Source: Ramlibacter sp. (lineage in GTDB: Bacteria; Pseudomonadota; Gammaproteobacteria; Burkholderiales; Burkholderiaceae_C). Taken from it: DNA of 64,000 nt. The notes under the pieces were generated by a model. That model was not told where the DNA came from. It saw only the letters and a program-made list of their open reading frames with translations, and ran no database searches. The stretch lies in contig JAHBZN010000003.1 in the NCBI GenBank assembly GCA_019635415.1, positions 186,001 to 250,000 of the forward strand. Reading direction: 5' to 3'. The position numbers and the translations under genes were made by a program. Shown piece after piece: positions 48,122-57,091 of this stretch (its first letter is position 1; each line of letters starts with the position of its first letter).

Positions 48122-49867
48122 TCAGGGCGGCATCGAGAACGGCGCAGACGCGGGCTGCGAATCGGCCACGTAGATGTTCTTGCGGTTGTCGGGCGGCGCG
48201 CCCTTGAGCATGCCGTCGAGCCGCTCCAGCACCGACTGCACGTCGTCGCCCTGCGCCGGCACCATCGCCACCGCCACCTTGGGGCGCACCGCCAGACCCA
48301 TCGGCATGCGGCTGAAGGGCATGATCAGCCGGGCGAGCAGCTTCGACCCGAGCGCAGCCGCCCGCTCCGGCGGCACCGGCCCCTCGATCAGCACGCCAAA
48401 GCGCGCGTGCCCCACCCGGGCCACGGTGTCCACCTCGCGCACCAGCGAGGTCAGGCGGCCAGCTTGCCGCAGCAGCACCTCGAGCACGGCCTTGCGACCA
48501 AACTCCTCGCGCAGCTTGTGCAGATTGGTGAAATCCACGAGGACCACGGCACTCTGGCAGCCAAAGCGTTGGGAGCGTTCGATCAGGCCACGCAGCCGGT
48601 GGCTGAAAACGTCGTCGTTGACCAGCCCCGTGAGCGGGTCCACCTGGTCCAGCCGGGTGATGCGGCGCCGGTAGTCGCGCCGCTCCTGGCTGCGCAGGAT
48701 CAGCAGCAGGAACACCGCCGGCAGGGTCAGCCCCAGCGCCAGCTGCACCGCATGCTGGGTCCAGAATCCCAGCGGCGCCAGGCTCAGCCAGCGCGCCACG
48801 GGGAACGGAAGAGCCACCAGCATGGGCGCGAAGGCCAGCAGCAGCCAGCGCGCAAACCGGTCACCGTGGTACCAGGCCCAGCCCAGTCCGGCCAGACCCA
48901 CCCCCGTCAGGCCCAGCACGGTCGTCACCAGCAGGCGCAGGCGTGGCGTTCCCGACAACCCCAGCGCGACAGCCGCGGCGGCCACGGCGCCCGCCGCCAG
49001 GGCGCAGAACAGCCAGAACACAGGCACCGACCGGGCGCGCAGCGAGGCCGTCAGCGCCACGAACACCAGCAGCGGCGCAAAGCTCAGCAGGGGCAGCACA
49101 TACTCCGCGGCATCGGCCCATTCGGGGCTGTGCGGCCACAGATGCAGGCCGGCAACGCCCACCGTGGTGGCCACCGACACATTGATCAGCATGGCGTACA
49201 GGCTGAACCACAGATAGGCCTGGTCGCGCATCACCACGGCGCTGATGAGCCCGAAGATCGCCACCATGGACAGCAGTCCGAAATAGACCCCGTGCAGGAG
49301 CGAGATGCGCTGCTGCTCGTACGACAGGCCGCTCTCGCTGACAAACTGGATGGGTGTGCTGAAGCTGTTGCTGGCCTCGATGCGCAGCACATGCTGGCTC
49401 AGGTCGGCGGCCGACACCGACAGCGGCAGGATCGGGTACAGGTGAGGCAGCGGCCAATACGCGACGGGCACATGGTCCCCGGCGGTCTGGAACGTCCAGC
49501 CCAGGTCGGTGCGCGTGAACAGGGTGACGCGGTCGAGCCCGGGGTTGGGCAGCTTGAGATACCAGCGCTCGACGTCCGGCGCAGGCGGCACGCTGAACCG
49601 GATCCACAGCACCTGCCCTGCGCGCAAGGGGTAGAGCTTGCCGGTCTGGGTGGGCTCGAGTTCGGCGCGGTTCATCTTGAGGAACGCGTCGAACTCCACC
49701 TTGCCCGTGGGGTCGATCCAGTAGTCGCCCCAGTCGGCCAGCGCCACGGGTTGTTTCTGCACGTCGAGGTCCAGCACGGTACGCGCCAGCGCACCGTCGC
49801 CCAGAACCCAGATCAACCCACCGGCGAGCAGGCCGAACATCCAACGGGTGACCAACCAACGATACAT
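48122..49867 (-). CDS. 7TM-DISM sensor protein with degenerate GGDEF domain
   Basis: A 581-residue inner-membrane protein. It has an N-terminal signal, then a periplasmic 7TMR-DISMED2 sugar-binding-like domain (about residues 35-165, LWIRFSVP; WYLKLPNP), then seven membrane helices (about 190-400), and a C-terminal GGDEF-type domain (about 415-570, QVDPLTGLVNDDVFSHRL). Where an active diguanylate cyclase has GGDEF, this one has VGHARF near residue 487. It should not make cyclic-di-GMP and more likely acts as a receptor or by protein contact. It starts 27 bases after the ArgP-type regulator gene on the same strand, so the two are probably co-transcribed. Confidence 0.85.
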   Translation of the reverse strand: MYRWLVTRWMFGLLAGGLIWVLGDGALARTVLDLDVQKQPVALADWGDYWIDPTGKVEFDAFLKMNRAELEPTQTGKLYPLRAGQVLWIRFSVPPAPDVERWYLKLPNPGLDRVTLFTRTDLGWTFQTAGDHVPVAYWPLPHLYPILPLSVSAADLSQHVLRIEASNSFSTPIQFVSESGLSYEQQRISLLHGVYFGLLSMVAIFGLISAVVMRDQAYLWFSLYAMLINVSVATTVGVAGLHLWPHSPEWADAAEYVLPLLSFAPLLVFVALTASLRARSVPVFWLFCALAAGAVAAAAVALGLSGTPRLRLLVTTVLGLTGVGLAGLGWAWYHGDRFARWLLLAFAPMLVALPFPVARWLSLAPLGFWTQHAVQLALGLTLPAVFLLLILRSQERRDYRRRITRLDQVDPLTGLVNDDVFSHRLRGLIERSQRFGCQSAVVLVDFTNLHKLREEFGRKAVLEVLLRQAGRLTSLVREVDTVARVGHARFGVLIEGPVPPERAAALGSKLLARLIMPFSRMPMGLAVRPKVAVAMVPAQGDDVQSVLERLDGMLKGAPPDNRKNIYVADSQPASAPFSMPP

Positions 49868-49894
49868 CTTGTATCGTTTGATTGGATACCTGCC

Positions 49895-50809
49895 TCAGGG
49901 GTTCGTCAAGGCAGTGCTGGCGGCCTGGGTCAAGGCGCCGCTGAGCGCGTCCAGCACGTCGGACTCGAGGTTCCAGCAATGCCAGTAGAGCTGGATCGGC
50001 AGCGCATGGCCCGGCGCGATATTGACCAGCACGCCCTGCGCCAGCAGGCCGCGCACCAGCAGCTCCGGGAGGATGCTCACCCCCCAGCCCGCCAGGACGG
50101 CTCGCACCTGGCCTTCGGAGCTGGGCACGAAGAGCTGGTTGAGCGTGACGCGCTTGAGCCCAAAGGCCTTGGAAACAAATTCGGCCTGACCGTCGTCCTT
50201 GCGGTTGAACGCGATGAACGGGATCTCCCGGAAATTGTGCGGCGACAGGCCCTTGGGCACGCGTTCGCGCGCGAAGTCGGCCTGGGCCACGGCCACATAG
50301 TCCATCGCGCCCAGCGTCACCACCTTGCAGCCGCGCAGGGCCTGCTTGAGCGTGGTCACGCAGCCCAGCACCTGGCCTTCGCGCAGCCACTCGTGGGTGA
50401 AGTCCTGGTCATCGGTGATGACTTCCAGTGGCAGCCCCTGGCGGGCCAGTTCATTCAGCGCCGGCAGCGCCCAGGTGGCGATGCTGTCGGCGTTGATGGC
50501 GATCGAGATGCGCTCCTCCTCACGGGCGCCGCCGGTGGAGCTGGGGGCCAGCTCCTTGAGGTCGCGCTCGAGGTCGGCGCGCAGCAGCCGCAACTGCTTG
50601 GTGTGCTTGAGCAGCAGCTGCCCCGCGGAGGTCGGCCGCAGGGGCCTGCTGCGCACGATCAGTACCGTGCCCACCTGCGCCTCGAGCGCACGCAGGCGCT
50701 GCGACACCGCCGACTGGGTGATGGAAAGCCGCTGCGCCGCGCGTTCAAAGCCACCTTCTTCCACAATGGCGGCCAGACACTCCAGGGCATCGGGATCAAA
50801 AGTGCTCAT
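49895..50809 (-). CDS. ArgP/IciA-type LysR transcriptional regulator
   Basis: A 304-residue LysR protein of the ArgP (LysG) branch. The DNA-binding helix (ERAAQRLSITQSAVSQRLRA) and the opening LDPDALECLAAI-like beginning fit, and the effector domain holds INADSIATWALPAL, a segment typical of ArgP. ArgP proteins sense lysine or arginine and usually control the exporter argO/lysE. Here the divergent gene is instead a D-amino acid dehydrogenase, 76 bases away, so the effector may be an amino acid substrate of that enzyme. The 7TM-DISM gene follows on the same strand. Confidence 0.88.
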   Translation of the reverse strand: MSTFDPDALECLAAIVEEGGFERAAQRLSITQSAVSQRLRALEAQVGTVLIVRSRPLRPTSAGQLLLKHTKQLRLLRADLERDLKELAPSSTGGAREEERISIAINADSIATWALPALNELARQGLPLEVITDDQDFTHEWLREGQVLGCVTTLKQALRGCKVVTLGAMDYVAVAQADFARERVPKGLSPHNFREIPFIAFNRKDDGQAEFVSKAFGLKRVTLNQLFVPSSEGQVRAVLAGWGVSILPELLVRGLLAQGVLVNIAPGHALPIQLYWHCWNLESDVLDALSGALTQAASTALTNP

Positions 50810-50885
50810 ATAAGCTGCGCTGATGTTTTCACTTGGAGTTTAATTTTTCTTTTATTTGACGGCAAGTTCCACCACACTCCAGACC

Positions 50886-52220
50886 ATGAAAGTCCTCGTC
50901 CTGGGCGCCGGCATCATCGGCACAAGCACTGCATGGCACCTGCTGGAGCGCGGCCACGACGTGACCGTGGTCGACCGCCAGCCGGATGCCGCGCTGGAAA
51001 CCAGTTTCGCCAACGCGGCGCAGATCTCGGTCAGCTACTGCGAGCCCTGGGCCAACCGCGACGCGCCCGCCAAGCTGCTCAAGTGGATGTTCCGCAACGA
51101 CGCCCCGCTGCTGTTCCGGCCGCATCTGGACTGGCAGCAGTGGCGCTGGGGCCTGCAATTCCTGAGCCAGTGCAACGACACGGCCTTCGAGCGCAACGTG
51201 CAGCAGCTCGTCGCGCTGGGCGCCTACAGCCACGCCGCGCTCAAGGACGTGGTGAGCGCCACCGGCATCAGCTACAACCGGCTGGAACGCGGCATCGCCC
51301 ACTATTTCACCGACCAGAAGTCGTTCGACGCGGCGGCCGACGCCGCCCAGCTCATGCAGAAGTACGGCGTGCAGCGCCAGGTGGTCAGCCGTGACGAGCT
51401 GCTGCGCATCGAACCGGCATTCCAGTCGTTTGCCCACCGCATCGTGGGGGGCACCTACACCGCCAGCGACGAGAGCGGTGACGCCCGCGTGTTCACACAG
51501 GAACTGGCGCGCCGCTGCGCCGCGCGGGGCGTGCAGTTCCTGTTCGGCCATGACATCGAACGGCTGGACAAGGCCGGCGGCATCATTGCCGGCGTGGCCG
51601 TGGCGGATCGCGCCACCGGTGCGCGGCGCAACCTGCAGGCCGACGCCATCGTGGTGGCCTGCGGCAGCTACAGCGCGCCGCTGCTGCGCAGCGTGGGCGT
51701 GAACCTGGCGCTGTACCCCGGCAAGGGCTACAGCGCCACCTTCAAGCTCAAGAGGCCCGAGCTCGCACCCTACGTGTCCACCATCGACGACGAGGTCAAA
51801 TGCGCCATGAGCCGGCTCGGCGACGAGCTGCGCGTGGCCGGCACCATCGAGCTCAACGGGTTTGACCTGTCCCTGGACACCCCGCTGGCGCGGGCGCGCT
51901 GCCGCATGCTGGCCGAACGCATCGAGACCGTGCTGCCCGGCGTGTGCGACACCCGCAGCGAAGCCGAAGGCGGCAACCCGCGCTTCTGGACCGGGCTGCG
52001 CCCGGCCACGCCGACCAACATCCCCTACATCGGCCGCACCCGGGTGCGCAACCTCTGGGTCAACGCTGGCCATGGCACGCTGGGCTGGACGCATGGCGCC
52101 GGCTCGGGGAAGGCACTGGCGGAGCTGATCAGCGGCCAGCGCCCGGACATGGCCTTTGGCTTCTGTGGCATGGACAGCACACGCCAGCCCGCCCTGACCG
52201 GCAGCCTCGCCGCCCCCTGA
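50886..52220 (+). CDS. dadA: D-amino acid dehydrogenase, DadA-like
   Basis: A 444-residue FAD flavoprotein that oxidises D-amino acids to 2-oxo acids via an imine and passes electrons to the respiratory chain. The dinucleotide-binding motif VLGAGIIGTSTAWHL is at residues 5-19, followed by VVDRQPDAALETSFANAAQ. The C-terminal part has the GLRPATPTNIPYIGRT and NAGHGTLGWTHGAGSG segments characteristic of DadA. The ATG at 50886 gives MKVLVLGAG; the frame extends further up but without a ribosome site. It is divergent from the ArgP-type regulator. No alanine racemase gene is adjacent. Confidence 0.9.
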   Translation: MKVLVLGAGIIGTSTAWHLLERGHDVTVVDRQPDAALETSFANAAQISVSYCEPWANRDAPAKLLKWMFRNDAPLLFRPHLDWQQWRWGLQFLSQCNDTAFERNVQQLVALGAYSHAALKDVVSATGISYNRLERGIAHYFTDQKSFDAAADAAQLMQKYGVQRQVVSRDELLRIEPAFQSFAHRIVGGTYTASDESGDARVFTQELARRCAARGVQFLFGHDIERLDKAGGIIAGVAVADRATGARRNLQADAIVVACGSYSAPLLRSVGVNLALYPGKGYSATFKLKRPELAPYVSTIDDEVKCAMSRLGDELRVAGTIELNGFDLSLDTPLARARCRMLAERIETVLPGVCDTRSEAEGGNPRFWTGLRPATPTNIPYIGRTRVRNLWVNAGHGTLGWTHGAGSGKALAELISGQRPDMAFGFCGMDSTRQPALTGSLAAP

Positions 52221-52316
52221 AAGGCGCCTCGGCGCACAGATTTGTAGGTGGCGGCCTACAGGCAAGCGGGGGCCCGTCGCGAATAATGGGGGCTCCTCCC
52301 ACTACCCGTTGCCGCC

Positions 52317-54191
52317 ATGCCCACGACCTTCCAGCGCGCGCGCCTGTCGGCGGTGCTCGCTGCCCTGATGGCGCAGCCCCTGGCGGCCCTCGCGCAAACC
52401 GCGGCCGGCGACCTGTTTGACCTCTCCATCGAGCAGCTGACCTCCATCGAAGTCACCTCGGTGGCCAAGCGCGTGCAGGCCCTGTCCGAGGTGGCCGGCG
52501 ACATCTACGTGATCACCCGCGAGGACCTCCGGCGCTCGGGCGTCACCAGCCTGCCCGAGGCCCTGCGGCTGGCCCCCAACCTGCAGGTGGCGCGCGCGGA
52601 CGCCAACCGCTACGCCATCAGCGCGCGCGGCCTGAACTCCGTGCTGGCCGACAAGATGCTGGTGCAGATCGACGGGCGCACCGTCTACTCGCCGCTGTTC
52701 TCGGGCACCTTCTGGGAGGCGCAGGACGTGATGCTCGAGGATGTGGAGCGCATCGAGGTGCTCAGCGGCTCGGGGGGCACGCTCTATGGCTCCAATGCCG
52801 TCAATGGCGTGATCAGCATCATCACGCGCCACACTGCCGACACCCAGGGCGCGCTGTTCAGCGCCGGGGTCGGCGACCATGAAAGCGCGCTGGCCGCCCG
52901 CTGGGGCGGCACCACCCAGCGCGGCACGCCCTACCGCCTCTATGCCAAGCGCACGCGGCGCGACCCCACCGGACTGGCCAACGGCGCGCCGCTGCGCGAT
53001 GCCGCCGAGATGGCGCAGGCCGGCTTCCGCGTCGACCGGACGGACGGCGCCCGTGCCATGACGCTGCAGGGCGACGCGTACGAAACCACCATCGAGGACG
53101 GCGCTTCGCAACGCCGCCTGTCGGGCATGAACCTGCTGGGCCGCTGGCGCGGGCCGGTGGCCGGAGGCACCGGGCAGCTGCAAGGCTACCTGGACCGGGC
53201 CGTGCGGGATGCGCCGTCCACGCTGCGCGACGTGGTGGACACCGTGGACCTGGACTACCAGCACGCGCTGCAGCCCCGGGGCGCCCACAGCGTGCTGCTG
53301 GGCGCGGGCTGGCGGTCGCAGCACGACCGCGTGCAGAACTACGCGCCGGCGCGGCTGGCGCTGCTGCCGGCCGAGCGCCACCTGCAGCTGTGGAACCTGT
53401 TCGCTCAGGACGAATACGCGCTGCGGCCCCACCTGAAGGTCACGCTGGGCCTGAAGCTGGAGCACAACGACTACTCGGGCCTGGAGTACCTGCCGAGCGC
53501 CCGGCTGGCCTGGGACGTGATGCCCAACCACCTGCTGTGGGCCGCCGCATCGCGCAGCGTGCGAACGCCTGCGCGCATCGACCGCGACCTGTATGCGCCC
53601 GCGCTGCCCCTGGGCAGCCCGCAGTTCGAGTCGGAGGTGGCCCGGGTCTACGAACTGGGCTGGCGCGCCCAGCCCCGGGCGGCGCTGTCGTATGCGGTCA
53701 CCCTGTTTCACCATGATTTCAGCCGGCTGCGCTCGCTCGACCAGACGCCCTCGGGCGGTTCGCTCAACAACAATTTCGAGGGCACGCTCACCGGCCTCTC
53801 GGCGTGGGCGGCGCTGCGCATGAGCGACCACTGGCGCGTCAACGCCAGCTACGTCTTCCAGCGCGAACGGCTGCGTGCCCGGGCCGGCGTCCCGCCGCCC
53901 TCGGCCATGGAGGCGCTGGGCAACGACCCGTCACACCGCGTCACCCTCGGTTCGTCCCACGACCTCGGTCGGGCCACCACGCTGGACCTGCAGCTGCGCC
54001 GCGTGGGCGCCCTGCCGAGCCCGACCGTGCCCGCCTACACCGCGCTGGACCTGCGCCTGGGCTGGAAGGTCAACCCGAATCTGGAACTCTCGGTAACCGG
54101 ACGCAACCTCAACCACGCACGGCACGTGGAATGGAACACGCAGGTGGATCTGCTGCGCAGCGTGTTCGTCAAGGCCGTGTGGCGCCTGTAG
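52317..54191 (+). CDS. TonB-dependent outer-membrane receptor
   Basis: A 624-residue outer-membrane protein. The signal ends at PLAALAQ. A short TonB-box-like SIEQLTSIEVTSVAK region leads to a plug domain (about residues 45-160, with VITREDLRRSG, RGLNSVLADKMLVQIDGR and GSGGTLYGSNAVNGVI). A barrel of about 450 residues follows and ends in the aromatic-type closing strand VFVKAVWRL. Such receptors with this plug are often followed by a yfiR-like gene, as here, 8 bases downstream. The substrate is unknown; nothing in the sequence marks it as a siderophore or B12 receptor. The unit begins with the ATG at 52317. Confidence 0.9.
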   Translation: MPTTFQRARLSAVLAALMAQPLAALAQTAAGDLFDLSIEQLTSIEVTSVAKRVQALSEVAGDIYVITREDLRRSGVTSLPEALRLAPNLQVARADANRYAISARGLNSVLADKMLVQIDGRTVYSPLFSGTFWEAQDVMLEDVERIEVLSGSGGTLYGSNAVNGVISIITRHTADTQGALFSAGVGDHESALAARWGGTTQRGTPYRLYAKRTRRDPTGLANGAPLRDAAEMAQAGFRVDRTDGARAMTLQGDAYETTIEDGASQRRLSGMNLLGRWRGPVAGGTGQLQGYLDRAVRDAPSTLRDVVDTVDLDYQHALQPRGAHSVLLGAGWRSQHDRVQNYAPARLALLPAERHLQLWNLFAQDEYALRPHLKVTLGLKLEHNDYSGLEYLPSARLAWDVMPNHLLWAAASRSVRTPARIDRDLYAPALPLGSPQFESEVARVYELGWRAQPRAALSYAVTLFHHDFSRLRSLDQTPSGGSLNNNFEGTLTGLSAWAALRMSDHWRVNASYVFQRERLRARAGVPPPSAMEALGNDPSHRVTLGSSHDLGRATTLDLQLRRVGALPSPTVPAYTALDLRLGWKVNPNLELSVTGRNLNHARHVEWNTQVDLLRSVFVKAVWRL

Positions 54192-54199
54192 GGTCCGGC

Positions 54200-54784
54200 A
54201 TGAAGCAGGTCCGCTCCCCCTGGATGGCTCTCGCGCTCGCGCTGGCGCTGGCGCTGGCCCTGCTGCTGGGCGCCGCCGTGCCCGTGCGGCCGGCACGCGC
54301 CGAGTCAGCCCAGGAGCGCGCCACGGCCGCGCTGGTCAAGGCGGTCTTCCTGCACAAGTTCGCCAGCTTCGTCGAATGGCCCGCCGGCAGCTTTGCCACC
54401 CCCACGAGCCCGCTGAAGATCGGCGTGCTGGGCGACCCCACGGTCTGGAAGAACCTGCTGGACACCGCGCGCGACCGCGACCGCGACGGCCGCCCCGTCT
54501 GGGTCACCCAGCTGACCGAGGGCGCCGCGCTGACCGGCTACCACATCCTGTACCTCAAGGTGCCGTCGGAAGCCCGGCTGAACGAGCTGCTGGCCCAGGT
54601 GCCGGCCGGCGTGCTGACCGTGACCGACTCCGACGGCGCCCCGCCACGCTCCGGCGTGATCCACTTCTTCCTCGACGAAGGGCGCATCCAGCTCGAGGTG
54701 TCGCCCGACGCAGCCGCCCGCCAGGGCCTGCGGCTGAGCCCGAGGCTGCTGTCCGCGGCCCGCAGCGTACGCGCCATCCAGTAG
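54200..54784 (+). CDS. YfiR family periplasmic protein
   Basis: A 194-residue exported protein of the YfiR (DUF4154) family. Characteristic segments are LVKAVFLHKFASFVEWP (about residues 45-61), LKIGVLGD and the ending IHFFLDEGRIQLEVSPDAA. In Pseudomonas YfiR restrains the diguanylate cyclase YfiN. Here no YfiN-like gene is adjacent, but a receptor gene precedes it closely, a pairing common in beta-proteobacteria. The signal peptide contains a run of alternating Ala and Leu coded by repeated GCGCTG-type hexamers. The start is the ATG at 54200. Confidence 0.88.
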   Translation: MKQVRSPWMALALALALALALLLGAAVPVRPARAESAQERATAALVKAVFLHKFASFVEWPAGSFATPTSPLKIGVLGDPTVWKNLLDTARDRDRDGRPVWVTQLTEGAALTGYHILYLKVPSEARLNELLAQVPAGVLTVTDSDGAPPRSGVIHFFLDEGRIQLEVSPDAAARQGLRLSPRLLSAARSVRAIQ

Positions 54785-54812
54785 CGCGGCAGCATGCGGC
54801 TACCATGCCGGC

Positions 54813-55394
54813 ATGCAAGCCCCCCGACACTTTCTCTTCCTCGTTGCCTCCACCCGCCAGTCCCCCGAGGACGGCGGCCACCTGGGCAACACCGAATGGC
54901 TGGCGCAACAGGCCGCCGCAGCGCTGCCGGCCGGCACCCGGCAGACCTGGCACGCCCTGGCCCGCATGGCACTGCCGCCCTTCGTGGACCAGCGCCACAC
55001 GACGGGCCAGTACCCGCTGCCCACCGGCGACCTGAAGACGCTGCTCGACGCCACGATGGCCGCCACCGACATCGTGCTGGTCTCGCCCGTCTACTGGTAC
55101 AGCCTGCCCGCGCCCCTGAAGACCTACATCGACCACTGGAGCGCCTGGATGCGCGTGCCCGGCCTGCCCTTCAAGGACGAAATGGCCCGGAAATCCCTGC
55201 GGCTCATCACCACCAGCGGCGACCGGGCCAAGGCGCAGCCCATGATCGACTCTGTCACACTCTGCGCCCAGTTTCTGTCCATGGCCTGGGGCGGCGCGCT
55301 CTGGGGCAAGGGTGGACCGCCCGACGCCGTGCAGGCCGACACCGGCGCCCGGCAGCAGGCCGCTACTTTTTTGATAGCAGACAACGCCCACTGA
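54813..55394 (+). CDS. NAD(P)H-dependent FMN reductase-type flavoprotein
   Basis: A 193-residue flavodoxin-fold protein. The FMN phosphate loop region is near VASTRQSPEDGGHLGNT (residues 11-27), the second FMN-binding segment is SPVYWYSLPAPLKTYIDHW (about 91-109), and TTSGDR is the third. It resembles the iron-sulfur or NADPH-dependent FMN reductase families; the electron partner is unknown. The last ten residues (ATFLIADNAH) and the stop codon are encoded by repeat R5, so the native C-terminus has been replaced or lengthened. Confidence 0.88.
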   Translation: MQAPRHFLFLVASTRQSPEDGGHLGNTEWLAQQAAAALPAGTRQTWHALARMALPPFVDQRHTTGQYPLPTGDLKTLLDATMAATDIVLVSPVYWYSLPAPLKTYIDHWSAWMRVPGLPFKDEMARKSLRLITTSGDRAKAQPMIDSVTLCAQFLSMAWGGALWGKGGPPDAVQADTGARQQAATFLIADNAH

Positions 55395-55417
55395 CCGGGC
55401 GCTGGAGGCTGATTCCT
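55362..55417 (+). repeat. Dispersed repeat copy R5
   Basis: Head GCTACTTTTTTGATAGC (55362-55378), then ACGCCCACTGACCGGGCGC and the ending GGAGGCTGATT. Its left part codes for the last ten residues of the FMN reductase, and the stop TGA (55392-55394) lies in its tail. Confidence 0.75.
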
Positions 55418-55434
55418 CCAACCATTCACCGCAG

Positions 55435-56694
55435 ATGACCGCTATGGCCCTCACGCTGGGCATTGACTTTGGCACCTCCAATTCCGCCGCGGCCTGGCGC
55501 GCGGACGGCGGCCCCGCACGCCCTCTCGCGCTGGAAGGCGACGCCCACGCCTTGCCCACCGCCATCTTCTTCAACGCCGAGGAGCGCAAGACCCACTTCG
55601 GCCGTGACGCCGTGACCCAGTACCTCGCGGGCACCGAGGGTCGGCTCATGCGCTCGCTCAAGAGCCTGCTGGGCAGCGCGCTGCTGCTGGAGACCACGGA
55701 GGTCAACGGCCAGGGCATGAGCTACCAGGACATCATCGGCACCTTCCTCAAGGAGGTGGTGGCCCGCGCCCGCGCGCAGACCGGCGCCGAGCCTGAACGC
55801 GTGGTGCTGGGGCGGCCCGTGCATTTTGTGGACGACGACCCCCAGCGCGACGCGCTGGCCCAGCAAATGCTGCTGCAGGCCGCGCAGGCGGCCGGCCTGC
55901 GCCACGTGGGCTTTCAGCTCGAGCCGATCGCCGCGGCCTTCGACTACGAACAGCGGCTGGACCGCGAGCAGCTGGTGCTGGTGACCGACATTGGCGGCGG
56001 CACTTCGGATTTCACCGTGGTGCGCCTGGGCCCGCAGCGCGCACGGCGCGGCGGCGACCGCGGCAGCGACATTCTGGCCACGCGCGGCGTGCACATCGGC
56101 GGCACCGACTTCGACCAGAAGCTCAGCCTGGAGCAGGCCATGCCGCTGCTGGGCTTCCGGCACGTCGGGCCGCAGCAGCGCGAGGTGCCCAGCCCCGTGT
56201 TCTTCGACCTCGCCACCTGGCACCTGATCCACTGGCGCTACGGCCCGCGCGCACTGCGCGAGGCCCAGGCCCTGCGCGTCAACTACAGCGACCTGACGCT
56301 GCACCGCCGCCTCATGACCGTGCTGGAACAGCGCCTGGGCCACCACCTGGCCAACGATGTGGAGCAGGCCAAGATCGGCTGCAGCCGGGACGGGCACACC
56401 GCGCTGCTGGCGCTCGACTACATCGAGCGCGGCCTGAGCGCGAGCCTGGACGCCCCCACGCTGACCCACCACCTGGCTCCCCTGCTGCAGCGCGTGGTGC
56501 AGTGCGCGCTGGACTGCGTGCAGGAAGCCGGCCTGCAGCCCGGCGAGCTGGACGCGGTCTACCTCACCGGCGGCTCATCGGCCCTCACGCCGTTCCAGCA
56601 GGCGCTGCAGCAGGCGTTTGCGGGGACGCCGCTGGTGGAGGGGGATTTGTTTGGGGGGGTGGCGGCGGGACTGGTCTACGGGGCCAGGGCTTAG
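55435..56694 (+). CDS. Hsp70-family protein (YegD-like)
   Basis: A 419-residue protein with the actin/Hsp70 nucleotide-binding fold. The phosphate-1 motif is LGIDFGTSNSAAAW (about residues 6-19), phosphate-2 is VTDIGGGTSDFTVV near 185, and the adenosine loop is YLTGGSSALTPF near 378. The length equals an Hsp70 ATPase domain with no substrate-binding domain, as in YegD of E. coli. The client is unknown. Its last 110 bases are also read, on the other strand, as the end of the 56585-57073 gene. Confidence 0.88.
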   Translation: MTAMALTLGIDFGTSNSAAAWRADGGPARPLALEGDAHALPTAIFFNAEERKTHFGRDAVTQYLAGTEGRLMRSLKSLLGSALLLETTEVNGQGMSYQDIIGTFLKEVVARARAQTGAEPERVVLGRPVHFVDDDPQRDALAQQMLLQAAQAAGLRHVGFQLEPIAAAFDYEQRLDREQLVLVTDIGGGTSDFTVVRLGPQRARRGGDRGSDILATRGVHIGGTDFDQKLSLEQAMPLLGFRHVGPQQREVPSPVFFDLATWHLIHWRYGPRALREAQALRVNYSDLTLHRRLMTVLEQRLGHHLANDVEQAKIGCSRDGHTALLALDYIERGLSASLDAPTLTHHLAPLLQRVVQCALDCVQEAGLQPGELDAVYLTGGSSALTPFQQALQQAFAGTPLVEGDLFGGVAAGLVYGARA

Positions 56695-57073
56695 GCCGCA
56701 GCGCCCACGCCGCGTAGCGTTGCACGTGCGGCTTCTGGCTGTCGAGGCACTGGCGGCACACCGCCAGGGTCCGCGCCTGATCCAGATGCAGGGCCAGGCG
56801 CAGCTGGTCCCTGAACTGCTCCGAAAACTGCCCGCTCGCGAGCCGGCCCGTGATGCAGGCCACCAATTGGGTGCGATGGGTGCGGCCCAGCGCGCAGTGC
56901 TTCAGGCGGCGGCACATCATTGCCCGGGCACGCCCATGCCAAAGGCCTTGTGTTTCCGCGAGCACAAATTCGATGCAGCGCTCAAGCACCCCAGGCTGCG
57001 GCGCCAGAAGCCCGTCGGCCAGCGCATGAAGCTGCGCCTTGGACAGGGTGGCCAGTTCAGCGTGCGCAGCCAT
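56585..57073 (-). CDS. Uncharacterised protein with proline-rich tail read antisense to the Hsp70 gene
   Basis: A 162-residue protein. The core (residues 1-125) is helical and carries four cysteines with several paired basic residues (MMCRRLKHCALGRTHR; VCRQCLD). From about residue 126 the sequence becomes almost only Pro and Ala (PVPPPPPQTNPPPP), because it runs on antisense to the 3' end of the converging Hsp70 gene. The core looks like a genuine gene placed 18 bases after the P-loop kinase; the tail may be accidental. No family recognised. Confidence 0.55.
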   Translation of the reverse strand: MAAHAELATLSKAQLHALADGLLAPQPGVLERCIEFVLAETQGLWHGRARAMMCRRLKHCALGRTHRTQLVACITGRLASGQFSEQFRDQLRLALHLDQARTLAVCRQCLDSQKPHVQRYAAWALRPKPWPRRPVPPPPPQTNPPPPAASPQTPAAAPAGTA

Positions 57074-57091
57074 GGGAGCCCCTCGCCTTCG

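Noticed and set aside
48380..48420. Active diguanylate cyclase at the 7TM-DISM protein
   Set aside because: The GGDEF motif is replaced by GHARF, so catalysis is not expected.
48407..51394. A plus-strand open frame of 995 codons across three minus- and plus-strand genes
   Set aside because: It crosses clear LysR, DISM and DadA genes in other frames and shows no domain.
54225..54275. Hexamer repeat in the YfiR signal peptide as a phase-variation switch
   Set aside because: The unit is six bases, so changes in copy number keep the frame; it could alter signal length but not turn the gene off.
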